From assembly GCF_004015185.1 (NCBI RefSeq), contig NZ_CP025746.1, positions 3,489,776 to 3,553,775 of the forward strand: a stretch of 64,000 bases of DNA, given 5' to 3'. Source of the stretch: Clostridium manihotivorum (GTDB lineage Bacteria > Bacillota > Clostridia > Clostridiales > Clostridiaceae). A program made the position numbers and the translations under genes. Positions within the stretch are counted from its first letter, which is position 1; each line of letters starts with the position of its first letter. A model generated the notes under the pieces. That model was not told where the DNA came from. It searched no databases and saw only the letters and a program-made list of their open reading frames with translations. Positions 33,136 through 41,064 of this stretch are shown here, in pieces.

Positions 33136-35041
33136 GTAGGAGCTGAATAATTATTTTATTCAGCGTCCTCTCACACCACCGTGCGTACCGGTCTGGTACA
33201 CGGCGGTTCCTTAAGTTGATTGAATTTTAATATATTGACGCACTAGGCTTTTCAATCCTATGTCCGAGAAGAATTGATTTGTAAGAGTTGTGTTTAAAAT
33301 CGCACTATTTGCTACTCGCCAGTATCCTTTACGGGTATTGGCAAACTTTATAGCTTGATAGTGTTCAAGTCCCAGCTTCTTAAGGTTTTTATATCTAGTT
33401 CTAACTTTCTTCCACTGTTTCCATATACACATTCTTAATCTTTGCCTTATCCAAATATCTATGTGTTCTACTATTCCTTTGCATTTGGCTATTCCATAAT
33501 AGTTAATCCACCCAACATTAATTAAGTTAAGCTTCTCTATTCTTTGTTCCAAAGTCATCGGTTTTGACCTAGATAGTATCTCTTTGATTTTATCTTTATG
33601 TCGACTCAGTGATTGCTTTGATATAGATGCATATGCTTTTCCATACATTAGGTTTAATGTAAATCCTAGAAATTTTCTTCTCCAAGGTCTATCTACTGCA
33701 CTCTTCTGTCTATTTACTTTAAGTTTGAGCTTGCCTTCAATAAAAGCAGTTATGTTCTCCATGACTCTTTTACCTGCTCTCTCACTTTTAACATAGATAT
33801 TACAGTCGTCCATGTAGCGACAGAATTTATGACCTCTCATTTCTAACTCTTTATCTAGTTCATCTAGCATTATGTTAGATAACAATGGACTCAACGGTCC
33901 TCCTTGTGGAGTTCCTTCTTCATTTCTTACCACTACACCATTTATCATTATTCCTGACTGAAGGTATTTCCTTATTAGGGATAATACTCTCTTATCCTTA
34001 ATGCTTCTTGATAATTTATACATTAAGATATCATGGTTAACCTTATCAAAGAATTTCTCTAAGTCCATATCAACAACCCACCTATAGCCATCATTGATAT
34101 ATTGCTCTGCTTTCTTAATTGCGTCTTTAGCACCTCTTTGAGGGCGGAAACCAAAGCTACTTTCAGAAAATCTTCTATCATAGATACTATTTAATTCTTG
34201 AGCAATAGCTTGTTGGATAAGTCTATCCAAAACTGTAGGTATACCTAAGAGTCTAGTACCACCATTAGGTTTTGGTATTTCTACTCTTCTAACTGGCATT
34301 GGTCTATACTCACCATTAAGAATACTCTCTCTAATAGATACCCAGTTTGTTTTCAGAAATTGTTTAAGTTCATAAACTGTCATTCCGTCCACGCCATGGC
34401 TACCTTTATTAGATATTACTCTTTTAAGAGCCAAGTTCATATTATCCTTGTATAATATCCTTTCTAGTGAGCCATATTCAAATCCACTGATTTTCTCCTT
34501 TGAGTTGCCGAGAATTCTCTATGCACTCTTTGCTTATCTTCGAGTTCCACTCTATCTTGGGCACTAGAGCCTAAATATTTAGTTTTCTGCAATCTTTGAG
34601 TACTCTGCGAAACTTTCAAACTTGAAAACCTCCTTAAAGTTCAGTCCTTCATCCGCTATCGCGATTAGCGGAGTTACTATGACTTCTGCTGACTTCTGAT
34701 AGTTCAATTACATATCACTATGTAGGTTATCGCTTTAGAAATTCATCTTATCAGCAATGTATCTATCAGACCTCCCCAGGTAAGAACAACAACCTTCATC
34801 TCATATATCTGCTACATTTACTCCTAGAAATTTGGGATAGTGTAGGACTTTGTTTTGTTTTGCAAACTCGTCCGTCCCTAGTAAGCCTTATATGTAGTTC
34901 GTATCCCTCAGACCGAGATTTTGCCTTAGGCTTCCTTCAGATTCCACCTCACGATGGACACCCTTGCCCTTAGCTAGTGGTTCCCACTACCAAGCCCACA
35001 GCGGACTTTCACCGCCAAGTTGTTGCCCATGCTGGGCACAC
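33136..35041 (-). mobile_element. Group IIC intron with maturase ORF
   Basis: A retroelement of about 1.9 kb on the minus strand. The 5' end has the GUGYG-type start (GTGTGCCC at 35041 leftward, then AGCATGGG). The domain I-III region runs to the ORF at 34440. Domain V is seen at 33177-33206 (CCGCCGTG pairing with CACGGTGG, TACC with GGTA). Domain VI is a GCTGAATAA/TTATTCAGC stem, with the 3' end near CTCCTAC. The 5' exon is a terminator hairpin plus T5, the target preferred by class C introns. The encoded reverse transcriptase lacks an endonuclease domain, also as in class C. The exact 3' boundary is uncertain by a few bases. Confidence 0.88.
33211..34440 (-). CDS. ltrA: Group II intron reverse transcriptase/maturase (class C)
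   Basis: This 409-residue protein splices and mobilises its host intron. The RT blocks are VRRVEIPKPNGGTRLLGIPT, ESSFGFRPQRGAKDAI, RWVVDMDLEKFFDKVNHDIL, TPQGGPLSPLLSNIMLDELD and the catalytic FCRYMDDCNIYVKS (YMDD rather than the commoner YADD). The X/thumb domain follows. It ends without an HNH endonuclease, as in GsI-IIC-like enzymes. The ATG at 34440 has AAGGA 5 bases away. Upstream of it the same frame still encodes SLERILYKDN, which matches the extreme N-terminus of related maturases but has no in-frame ATG/GTG/TTG. The N-terminal dozen residues are therefore missing or displaced by a one-base deletion. It may still be active. Confidence 0.92.
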   Translation of the reverse strand: MNLALKRVISNKGSHGVDGMTVYELKQFLKTNWVSIRESILNGEYRPMPVRRVEIPKPNGGTRLLGIPTVLDRLIQQAIAQELNSIYDRRFSESSFGFRPQRGAKDAIKKAEQYINDGYRWVVDMDLEKFFDKVNHDILMYKLSRSIKDKRVLSLIRKYLQSGIMINGVVVRNEEGTPQGGPLSPLLSNIMLDELDKELEMRGHKFCRYMDDCNIYVKSERAGKRVMENITAFIEGKLKLKVNRQKSAVDRPWRRKFLGFTLNLMYGKAYASISKQSLSRHKDKIKEILSRSKPMTLEQRIEKLNLINVGWINYYGIAKCKGIVEHIDIWIRQRLRMCIWKQWKKVRTRYKNLKKLGLEHYQAIKFANTRKGYWRVANSAILNTTLTNQFFSDIGLKSLVRQYIKIQST

Positions 35042-35075
35042 AAAAATAAAAGGCAATCTTTGTGGATTGCCTTTT
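35042..35075 (-). terminator. Terminator that serves as the intron insertion site
   Basis: AAAAGGCAATC pairs with GATTGCCTTTT across a 6-base loop. On the minus strand ATTTTT follows, and then the intron's first base. It would terminate the methyltransferase transcript. Confidence 0.85.
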
Positions 35076-35138
35076 ATGGGTCATATAAGAATATTGTATA
35101 TTAAGTTTACTGGAGATTATGCTTACAACCTACCACTG

Positions 35139-35282
35139 TTACTTATTTTTTTCTAACACATAAATTATATTCATTCCACAATCCAGTGTTCCTTGCAGTT
35201 TAGTGAAAGCAAGTTCTTTTTCTACAATAAGTTTCCAAAATTCTTTATCTTGCCTAGCATTTTCTAATGCAGAATCGCCAGC
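35139..35282 (-). pseudogene. Severed C-terminus of the methyltransferase gene
   Basis: Directly after the TAA at 35283-35285 the same frame stays open for 46 codons. It reads AGDSALENARQDKEFWKLIV, then EKELAFTKLQGTLDCGMNII and YVLEKNK to a second TAA at 35139-35141. This is coherent protein and ends 64 bases before the terminator. It is best explained as the original C-terminus, cut off by one nonsense mutation. Confidence 0.65.
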
Positions 35283-35978
35283 TTATGTAAATAAACCAGC
35301 CGAACTTCGCTCTTTTATAGTAACAGGAAAATCAGCAAATAGCTCATCCATTTCTGAACTTCTCATCATATGGACATAATGCTTACTTGGTACAGGATAG
35401 TGCTCTTCATCCTGAATACCTGTGTTAAATACCCACTTTGTAGCTTCAAGTCCAAATTGGTCTTTTTCGTACCTAATGCCATCTAAATAATATAGTGATG
35501 CACCGATAAAACTCATAGCACCTACAATCAATGTTCCACCTGGCTTTAGAACTCTTAACATTTCATTTATTCCGTCTTTTTCCTTATCTAAAAGATAGTT
35601 AATTACTCCGCCAATACAAACGATACAATCAAAAGAGGAATCTTCAAAAATCCCCATATCAAGCACATCTAATACACAAAACCTCTTGATTTTATCAAAC
35701 AATGAAAGTTCCTTCATTTTCGATTTATTAAATTCTATCTGATGTGAAGATATATCTCCTACCGTTAGTTCCTTGCACAGCTTCACAATATCTTTTGTGT
35801 ATCGTCCAGAACCAGCACCTATTTCTAAAACCTTGTCATTATGGTTGATATAACGCTTCAATATATCATAATGCACCTGGTAAAGAAGTTCTCCATGTCC
35901 ATCTTTTTCAAGACGAGTCCATTCACGGTCTCCATAATTATCATATTTGTTTTTTGGGATTTCGGGGTTGTAACTCAT
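35283..35978 (-). CDS. Class I SAM-dependent methyltransferase, C-terminally truncated
   Basis: This 231-residue product has the Rossmann methyltransferase motifs. Motif I is KVLEIGAGSGRYTKDI, followed by an acidic strand ELTVGDIS, motif IV FDCIVCIGGVINYLL and post-motif LRVLKPGGTLIVGAMSF. The substrate is not evident. The ATG has an AAGGAG site. The frame stops at a TAA, yet it continues in frame for 46 more codons of protein-like sequence to a second stop (35139-35282). The ancestral protein was therefore about 279 residues. The catalytic core is intact in the shortened product, so activity is possible but doubtful. Confidence 0.8.
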   Translation of the reverse strand: MSYNPEIPKNKYDNYGDREWTRLEKDGHGELLYQVHYDILKRYINHNDKVLEIGAGSGRYTKDIVKLCKELTVGDISSHQIEFNKSKMKELSLFDKIKRFCVLDVLDMGIFEDSSFDCIVCIGGVINYLLDKEKDGINEMLRVLKPGGTLIVGAMSFIGASLYYLDGIRYEKDQFGLEATKWVFNTGIQDEEHYPVPSKHYVHMMRSSEMDELFADFPVTIKERSSAGLFT

Positions 35979-36388
35979 AAAAGCAGCTCCTTATCACTTT
36001 TAGATTTATAATCGTCATAATATCACTAATGCCAGTAATATCGCTTTCACTCATACCACCACCACCTCTCAAAATATAAACAATCTGTAGTTCGCATTAT
36101 CCTACAATTGCATCTTTAGTTTATTATACCAAATACGGATAATTAAGTATATAGATCCTTTTGATTTTCAATACTATTCTTTAACAGAATTCAGATCATC
36201 TATTTCAGCAAACCTAAATTCAACCATACTATAACCTCCAAAGATAACACATACTAATCATGGTTAATATGATTTTTTCTTATCTAATCTTACCACGAAC
36301 ACTGAACTTGAAATCATTACTTAGATACATAACGTTTAATTTTTCATTTTAATTTTAAGTAGCACATTTATAAAAACACTAATTATCA
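35979..36388. other. Gap with two short open frames bearing good ribosome sites
   Basis: On the minus strand an ATG at 36054, with GAGGTGGTGG in front, opens a frame beginning SESDITGISDIMTIINLK. That frame runs into the methyltransferase start in another register. A second, 17-codon frame at 36174-36227 is listed separately. Both look like leftovers of earlier genes. Confidence 0.35.
36174..36227 (-). pseudogene. N-terminal remnant, acetyltransferase-like
   Basis: A perfect GGAGG site precedes an ATG whose frame reads MVEFRFAEIDDLNSVKE and then stops. The pattern (beta strand, then E-x-D-L-x-x-V) is how many GNAT proteins begin. It is probably the start of a gene otherwise deleted. It is too short to be certain. 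Confidence 0.3.
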
Positions 36389-37120
36389 CTATAAAATATT
36401 TTTTATATCCTGCCAGTTTTCGGCCTTAAAATGTATCATCTCTTTACTTGGTAAATCACTCTCACTATAATAACGCTTGTACCATATAGGATATATACCT
36501 GCTGCACTAGCTCCTTGCAGATCACAGATAACATCATCTCCAATATGCCATGCTTCTACTGAAGAAATTCCAGCTTTCTTCAAAGCAATATTAAACAGAT
36601 GAGGTTTTGGCTTAGCAACTCCATAGTCAGCACTTGATATAATAAACTCCATATTATTATATGGAAGAATTTCATCTAATCTATCTTTAATTATTGTGTC
36701 TTGAAACAGATTATTGGTAATGACAGCAGTTCTTATATTTTTCTCACTTAAAAAGCCCAAAAACTCTTGTACTCCCTCAGTAGCTTTATATAAGTTGCAA
36801 TGTTTCCAAAATAATTCTGCAGCTTCAATATAGGAAATACTAAGCAGTACGCCATTCTTCTCAAGTAAATATCGTAAGGTAACTGAAAATGGTATCTCAA
36901 TAGATGAGTTCAGTATAGCTTCTCTAGTATCCATATGAATCTCTCTTTTATATGTACAATACTCATCTACTAACATGGAGGAGGTTATATTATTATCATT
37001 TCTAATCGCCATATCAAGTACAGCCTGAAATCCGCAATTTTGACTATGCATTTTATCTTTAACATTAACAACCAGAGTATTACCCCAATCGAAAAAAATA
37101 ATTTTAGGCTTTTTTCTCAT
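36389..37120 (-). CDS. HAD superfamily hydrolase
   Basis: This 243-residue phosphatase-type protein has motif I IIFFDWGNTLVV (a DxGNT variant: the nucleophile Asp is present, while the usual second Asp is replaced by Gly). Motif II is TAVITNN. The Lys of motif III lies in SADYGVAKPKPHLFNIAL. Motif IV is WHIGDDVICDLQGASAAG. The DxG form is seen in several HAD subfamilies, so activity is not excluded, but reduced phosphatase activity or a different chemistry is possible. The cap domain (about 17-105) is helical, as in subfamily IA. The ATG has an AGGAG site. Substrate unknown. Confidence 0.85.
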   Translation of the reverse strand: MRKKPKIIFFDWGNTLVVNVKDKMHSQNCGFQAVLDMAIRNDNNITSSMLVDEYCTYKREIHMDTREAILNSSIEIPFSVTLRYLLEKNGVLLSISYIEAAELFWKHCNLYKATEGVQEFLGFLSEKNIRTAVITNNLFQDTIIKDRLDEILPYNNMEFIISSADYGVAKPKPHLFNIALKKAGISSVEAWHIGDDVICDLQGASAAGIYPIWYKRYYSESDLPSKEMIHFKAENWQDIKNIL

Positions 37121-37249
37121 AATAATACTCCTATAAATTACCCTGTAGTAAGCTAACTTGGTAAGCCCATCCCCTTAGTAGACATATTATCTAATGTTAT
37201 CATATACTTTTATACCTTTCTCTGTACAAATAAGATTATTTCCTAATAA

Positions 37250-37408
37250 TTATATAAACTGCCCAATTATTATACTTTTATTTTTATTTGTAAACAAAGA
37301 TGGCGATTTACTTTCTCTTATTAACTGTAACAAATTAAACTGTACTTCATCATCAATGGATGGTTTAGAATCAAATATATTATCTTTCTCAGAAAATTTA
37401 ATTAACAA
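37250..37408 (-). CDS. Possible small protein, 52 residues, or gene remnant
   Basis: A TTG at 37408 lies about 10 bases after GGGGGTG and opens a 52-codon frame. It reads LLIKFSEKDNIFDSKPSIDD, then EVQFNLLQLIRESKSPSLFT and ends KSIIIGQFI. The composition is protein-like, with charged helices. It could be a short gene or the beginning of a truncated one. No family recognised. Confidence 0.3.
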   Translation of the reverse strand: MLIKFSEKDNIFDSKPSIDDEVQFNLLQLIRESKSPSLFTNKNKSIIIGQFI

Positions 37409-37477
37409 ACTTTAAACACCCCCATAAATTCGTATTATTATTCAAGAATACAGAATATCAATACATATTTCAAGTAT

Positions 37478-37693
37478 TTAGCACAATTTCATATAAATTG
37501 ATTCCCTGGTTTTAAAATCCTTTAGCTTTATATCATAATGATATGTACGTGATTGCACCAATAAATGTTTGCATTTTACGCTATCTTTTTCTGTATTAAA
37601 TAACTGTAGCCACTTAAACCAGTACATATAGTTAGCAAGGTACTTGGTTACAACCCCAGTAAATCTATCCATCCACTTTTTGAGTTTGCTACG
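37478..37693 (-). pseudogene. IS1595-like transposase, C-terminal remnant
   Basis: The open stretch begins RSKLKKWMDRFTGVVTKYLA, continues NYMYWFKWLQLF and ends with a Lys/Arg-rich tail. It lacks the catalytic part. The FTGVVTKYLANYMYWF pattern is the end signature of IS1595/ISXO2 transposases and aligns with the remnant at 29261-29395. The rest of the element is gone. A GTG or ATG inside could start translation, but no function is expected. Confidence 0.6.
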
Positions 37694-37829
37694 AAAAGTA
37701 GGAATTGATATTGATTTAATAATTCATAATGATGACCATAAAATATTACTTTCAATATATCCCATCTTCGCCAGTTATTTTATAATAAAATCCATATATT
37801 TATTGTTGGAGTTTATCCGATAGATATAA

Positions 37830-38060
37830 ATAGATTTCTCATTATTATAAAAACCACTTTGTGTGTTTTAAATTTAACTCTATATGATGACAAAGACCTT
37901 GAGACTATATCAAATTTAAATACATATTCTACCTTTGTCTCATGTAATTATAGTTTTCACATAAAAAAAGAAAGGCTATACCTTTATGCACGAAACCGTA
38001 TAGTCTTTCTTTTTTTATTTTTATTTAATTTATATCATAAGATAATTCTCAAAAGTTAGT
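37830..38060. repeat. Rpn-associated repeat, copy A
   Basis: It shares blocks with copies B (50951-51152) and C (52166-52355): AAACCACTTTGTG, GACAAAGAC, CATATTCT.CCTTTGTC and AGTTTTCACAT. The terminal hairpin AAAGAAAGGCTATAC pairs with GTATAGTCTTTCTTT. It lies at the 3' side of the broken Rpn gene, in the same relation as copy B to the intact gene, and the similarity to B continues into the coding end. The small open frame inside it is not a gene. Confidence 0.7.
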
Positions 38061-38069
38061 AGAACAATA

Positions 38070-38327
38070 TTAATTATTAGCTCTAGTTATATTTTTTGTT
38101 ATTACATTTCTTACAAATTCAATATCGATTTCGTTTAGCTCTGCTATATATTCTATAGCAAGTCCTTTATTATACTGTTTCAATATCAGTTCTTTTATTG
38201 CTTCATTTCTACCTTCTTCTCTTCCCTCTTCAATTTTTTCTCTATCTCTCTCTAATAAAGTCATAAATTCTACCTCCACTGAAATATCATTTTTAACTTC
38301 CTGCACTCTTTTATGAATAGCAATAAC
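38070..38327 (-). pseudogene. Truncated Rpn-family nuclease gene (C-terminal end)
   Basis: The frame from about 38327 to 38070 encodes the last 80 or so residues of an Rpn/PD-(D/E)XK protein (HKRVQEVKNDISVEVE, then MTLLERDREKIEEG, then LKQYNKGLAIEYIAELNEID). Compared with the intact paralogue at 51202-52047, the whole nuclease domain is missing. An internal segment of about 13 residues (HLLKKCEAQLRSY) is deleted in frame. The only starts are an internal GTG without a ribosome site. It is a dead copy. Confidence 0.8.
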
Positions 38328-38330
38328 AAA

Positions 38331-38371
38331 CTAAAAAACTATGCTAAACTAATTTAAGCATAGTTTTTTAG
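38331..38371. terminator. Bidirectional rho-independent terminator
   Basis: CTAAAAAACTATGCT pairs perfectly (15 base pairs) with AGCATAGTTTTTTAG around an 11-base loop. It lies downstream of the Fic gene on the minus strand. Confidence 0.8.
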
Positions 38372-38421
38372 TTTTAAAGCTTCAACCTCTTTGCTTTATC
38401 ATAATATTCACCGTTTGAAGT

Positions 38422-38448
38422 GGGACATTAGCTCCGTCCCCATGTCCC
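38422..38448 (-). repeat. GGGACATGGGGACGG-type short palindromic repeat
   Basis: On the minus strand, directly behind the Fic stop codon, GGGACAT is followed by GGGGACGG and then ATGTCCC, forming a small hairpin. The same core (GGACATAGGGACGGT) occurs behind the glmS stop at 61615-61629. Confidence 0.55.
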
Positions 38449-38453
38449 TATCC

Positions 38454-39185
38454 TTATAGTACATATAGATACATATCTAAACTTCTGTCTACAGCTTCTG
38501 CAATTATTTCAATAAAGTCATCCACCCTACCTTCAGTACTAGCTACTTCTAAGGCTTTCATATATCTATCCCTATCCTCAGTCCTCACTACTGATATTGG
38601 ATACCCACTTCTCATCAAAATTATATTCATCAGAAGTCTTGCTGTTCTTCCATTTCCATCAATAAAAGGGTGAATATATACAAACTTAAAATGAAATTCT
38701 GCAGCTATTTCAATCGGATGTTTCTTTTCCTTATTGGCATTATACCAATCAACCAATTCTATCATTCTTTCCTTGACTAAAAAATGTTCAACAGGTATAT
38801 GCTTACTACCACTAATAAGTACATTAGTTTTTCTATACTCTCCGGCATTTTTATTATCGATACTTTTTAGTATTATATAATGTAGATCTCTAATAACTCT
38901 TTCCGATATATCTAAATTTTTACTTATAATATCATCAACATAATCAATAGCTTCTTTATGATTAATAACCTCCAAGTGTTCTCTCAGGCTCTTACCCTTG
39001 CCTATTGTAAGTCCATCTTCTAATATAACCTTAGTTTCAGTTATTGTAAGGGTATTGCCTTCTATTGCATTAGAATTATAAGTGAGCTCAACATCAAAAT
39101 ATTTCTTTAAGTTTTCTAATGCTGCACTATTTAAAGGTCTTTTGCTATCAAGTAATCTCTTTTTCTCATCTATTTGCTTAAACAT
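38454..39185 (-). CDS. Fic family protein (class II-like AMP-transferase)
   Basis: This 243-residue protein transfers AMP (or another nucleotide part) to a protein hydroxyl group. The core Fic motif HPFIDGNGRTARLL is complete, with the catalytic His and the Arg that binds the phosphates. An N-terminal inhibitory-helix motif, SNAIEGNTL (S/TxxxE(G/N)), lies near residue 40. That is the class II arrangement, in which the Glu blocks ATP binding until relieved. The start ATG at 39185 is favoured over a GTG at 39194, because the GGGGTGA site covers that GTG. It has no antitoxin gene beside it, consistent with self-inhibition. Target unknown. Confidence 0.9.
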   Translation of the reverse strand: MFKQIDEKKRLLDSKRPLNSAALENLKKYFDVELTYNSNAIEGNTLTITETKVILEDGLTIGKGKSLREHLEVINHKEAIDYVDDIISKNLDISERVIRDLHYIILKSIDNKNAGEYRKTNVLISGSKHIPVEHFLVKERMIELVDWYNANKEKKHPIEIAAEFHFKFVYIHPFIDGNGRTARLLMNIILMRSGYPISVVRTEDRDRYMKALEVASTEGRVDDFIEIIAEAVDRSLDMYLYVL

Positions 39186-39415
39186 AAATTTCACCCCTAT
39201 ACAATCCTATCCTAATATATTATAGATATATTATTGCACATATAATATAAAATAAAAAGCTGTTCTTACAAAAGGTGTATATTATTTACTAGGATTAATT
39301 TATTTCATTTAGTTAATTTTCGAATTATCATGAACCTTATTAGATCAAGACATAAGGTTTTCTAATATTTCGCTATTGGATATATTTAACTTTGATAGAC
39401 TATAAAATAAGTAAA

Positions 39416-40363
39416 CTAATTAATACTAACTTCTATACTCTTACTATCTTCAAAATTTACTATCAACTTATTCACATCATCTGGTACACCATTAAATCTT
39501 TGTTTTACAATTACTTTGCCATCACTTTCATTAAATTCGGTTGAAATACTATCTATATTAACTCCCTTATCTGTATATAGATCTACTTTTTGTTTTGTCG
39601 AATTCAATGGCATTTCCATCTCAATAAATGTATTAAGTTTACTCAGCGTTACTTTCTTTAATACAATATCTCCATGTCTTATTGACGGAGTTATAACTTT
39701 AACTCCTTCTCCATTTAAGGTAACAGGCACAGAGAACTTCCAGTTTCCTCTTACGATATTATTATCTTCTGTACCATTCAAGGATAGTGCACCTATAGTT
39801 ATGCCTAAATTAAAGTTCTTAGGTACATTTCCATTTAAGTTTTTAAAAAGATAACTTTCAACTCCAATAAACGTCTTATTATCAATAAACTTACCTTCAA
39901 GCCCTGCCTTTCCGCCATTATCCAAATTACCTTTGTTAAAACTAGTTTTCGCATATTCATCATATATTAAAAGTTGAGTATCCTTAGTATTAACAAATGC
40001 TTCTTTACTTTTTACGACAAAGGATACATAAACCCCATATTCATCGCAAAGAACTTCTTGTAAAGTCAAACTAACATCCTTGTCTGTAATAGTCTTATTA
40101 ATGCTTTTATTTTCTTTATAATTGCCTCTTATTCCTATAAGTTGTTTTAACTCACTGAAAATATTTCCAGAGTATTCAATAGATTTGGCTCCTACACATA
40201 TGGAAGTGATACTAATAGTTGTAACTAAACAAATCGAAGCCGCTATCGCAAACTTTTTTTTGTATCTCTTTTTATCTTCTTTGTATTTCTCTCCTCTTTT
40301 AACAGCATTTTCAGTCAATATATCAATATCATCTGGAAGTTTTATACCATCTAAACTATTCAT
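39416..40363 (-). CDS. DUF4179 membrane protein, probable anti-sigma factor
   Basis: This 315-residue single-pass protein has an N-terminal cytoplasmic segment of about 40 basic residues. One membrane helix (KFAIAASICLVTTISITSIC, about 41-60) follows, then a large extracytoplasmic beta-rich domain with the DUF4179 pattern (NKTITDKDVSLTLQEVLCDE). It is encoded 3 bases after the sigma-factor gene. In Firmicutes DUF4179 proteins are commonly paired with such sigma factors and are thought to hold the sigma factor at the membrane. The ATG has GGAGG inside the end of the upstream gene, so the two are co-translated. The signal it senses is unknown. Confidence 0.82.
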   Translation of the reverse strand: MNSLDGIKLPDDIDILTENAVKRGEKYKEDKKRYKKKFAIAASICLVTTISITSICVGAKSIEYSGNIFSELKQLIGIRGNYKENKSINKTITDKDVSLTLQEVLCDEYGVYVSFVVKSKEAFVNTKDTQLLIYDEYAKTSFNKGNLDNGGKAGLEGKFIDNKTFIGVESYLFKNLNGNVPKNFNLGITIGALSLNGTEDNNIVRGNWKFSVPVTLNGEGVKVITPSIRHGDIVLKKVTLSKLNTFIEMEMPLNSTKQKVDLYTDKGVNIDSISTEFNESDGKVIVKQRFNGVPDDVNKLIVNFEDSKSIEVSIN

Positions 40364-40366
40364 TGT

Positions 40367-40933
40367 TTATTCCTCCAATAAATTAACTTTTAAAGATTTT
40401 AGTGCTCTATGAATATATGATTTAACTGTATTTTCTGAACATCCCATAACTCTTGCAACATCTCTTATAGACATATCTTGCATATATCTTAGGATTATTG
40501 CAGTTTTGTGCTTAACATTCAAACTATCTAGAGCCTTATACAAATCAATATTGGCTAATATGTTGGCATGGTCATTATCATTCATAATGTATTGATTATC
40601 TTCCATAAGAACAACCTTATTACTTTTATGAAAGCTATCCTTAATGTTATTAATTAGAATCCTAGTTATCCAAGTCTTAAAATATTCAGGCTTCTTTAAC
40701 TTATGAATACTTATAAATGCTTTATAAACTGTTTCCTGATATATATCTGATGCTTCATGCTGATTTTTTACATATAAATAAGCTGTTTTATATAAATATT
40801 CCTTGTAATCATCTATTATTGACTCAAAAGCCTCCTTACTGCCTTTTATTGCACTTTCTACTAGGTTATCATCTGAAGTCACTATGTTATCAGTTTTGAT
40901 TCTATTTATTTTACTAGCTTGAATGCCTTCCAT
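40367..40933 (-). CDS. RNA polymerase sigma factor, sigma-70 family (ECF type)
   Basis: This 188-residue sigma factor has region 2 at about 45-110 (LYVKNQHEASDIYQETVYKA, then FKTWITRILINNIKDSFHK) and region 4 at about 130-185 (HKTAIILRYMQDMSIRDVAR, then GCSENTVKSYIHRALKSL). An N-terminal extension of about 25 residues precedes region 2. The ATG has an AGGAGG site 6 bases away. It forms a two-gene unit with the DUF4179 protein, the presumed anti-sigma factor. This is the second such module in the window; the first drives an ABC exporter at 1-3952. Target promoters unknown. Confidence 0.9.
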   Translation of the reverse strand: MEGIQASKINRIKTDNIVTSDDNLVESAIKGSKEAFESIIDDYKEYLYKTAYLYVKNQHEASDIYQETVYKAFISIHKLKKPEYFKTWITRILINNIKDSFHKSNKVVLMEDNQYIMNDNDHANILANIDLYKALDSLNVKHKTAIILRYMQDMSIRDVARVMGCSENTVKSYIHRALKSLKVNLLEE

Positions 40934-41064
40934 TGACTTCCTCCTATCTTATTTGCAATACGTATTGTCTTCGAATTCATATATTAGACTTACAAGGATA
41001 TCTAAAAGTTGCACTAGTTTTAACTTTTATTATTGTATAGTTGTACTTCATTTACCTTATAACC

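Noticed and set aside
37859..38059. 66-codon open frame on the plus strand
   Set aside because: It lies in the Rpn-associated repeat and crosses its terminator hairpin. The equivalent positions in copies B and C are not open.
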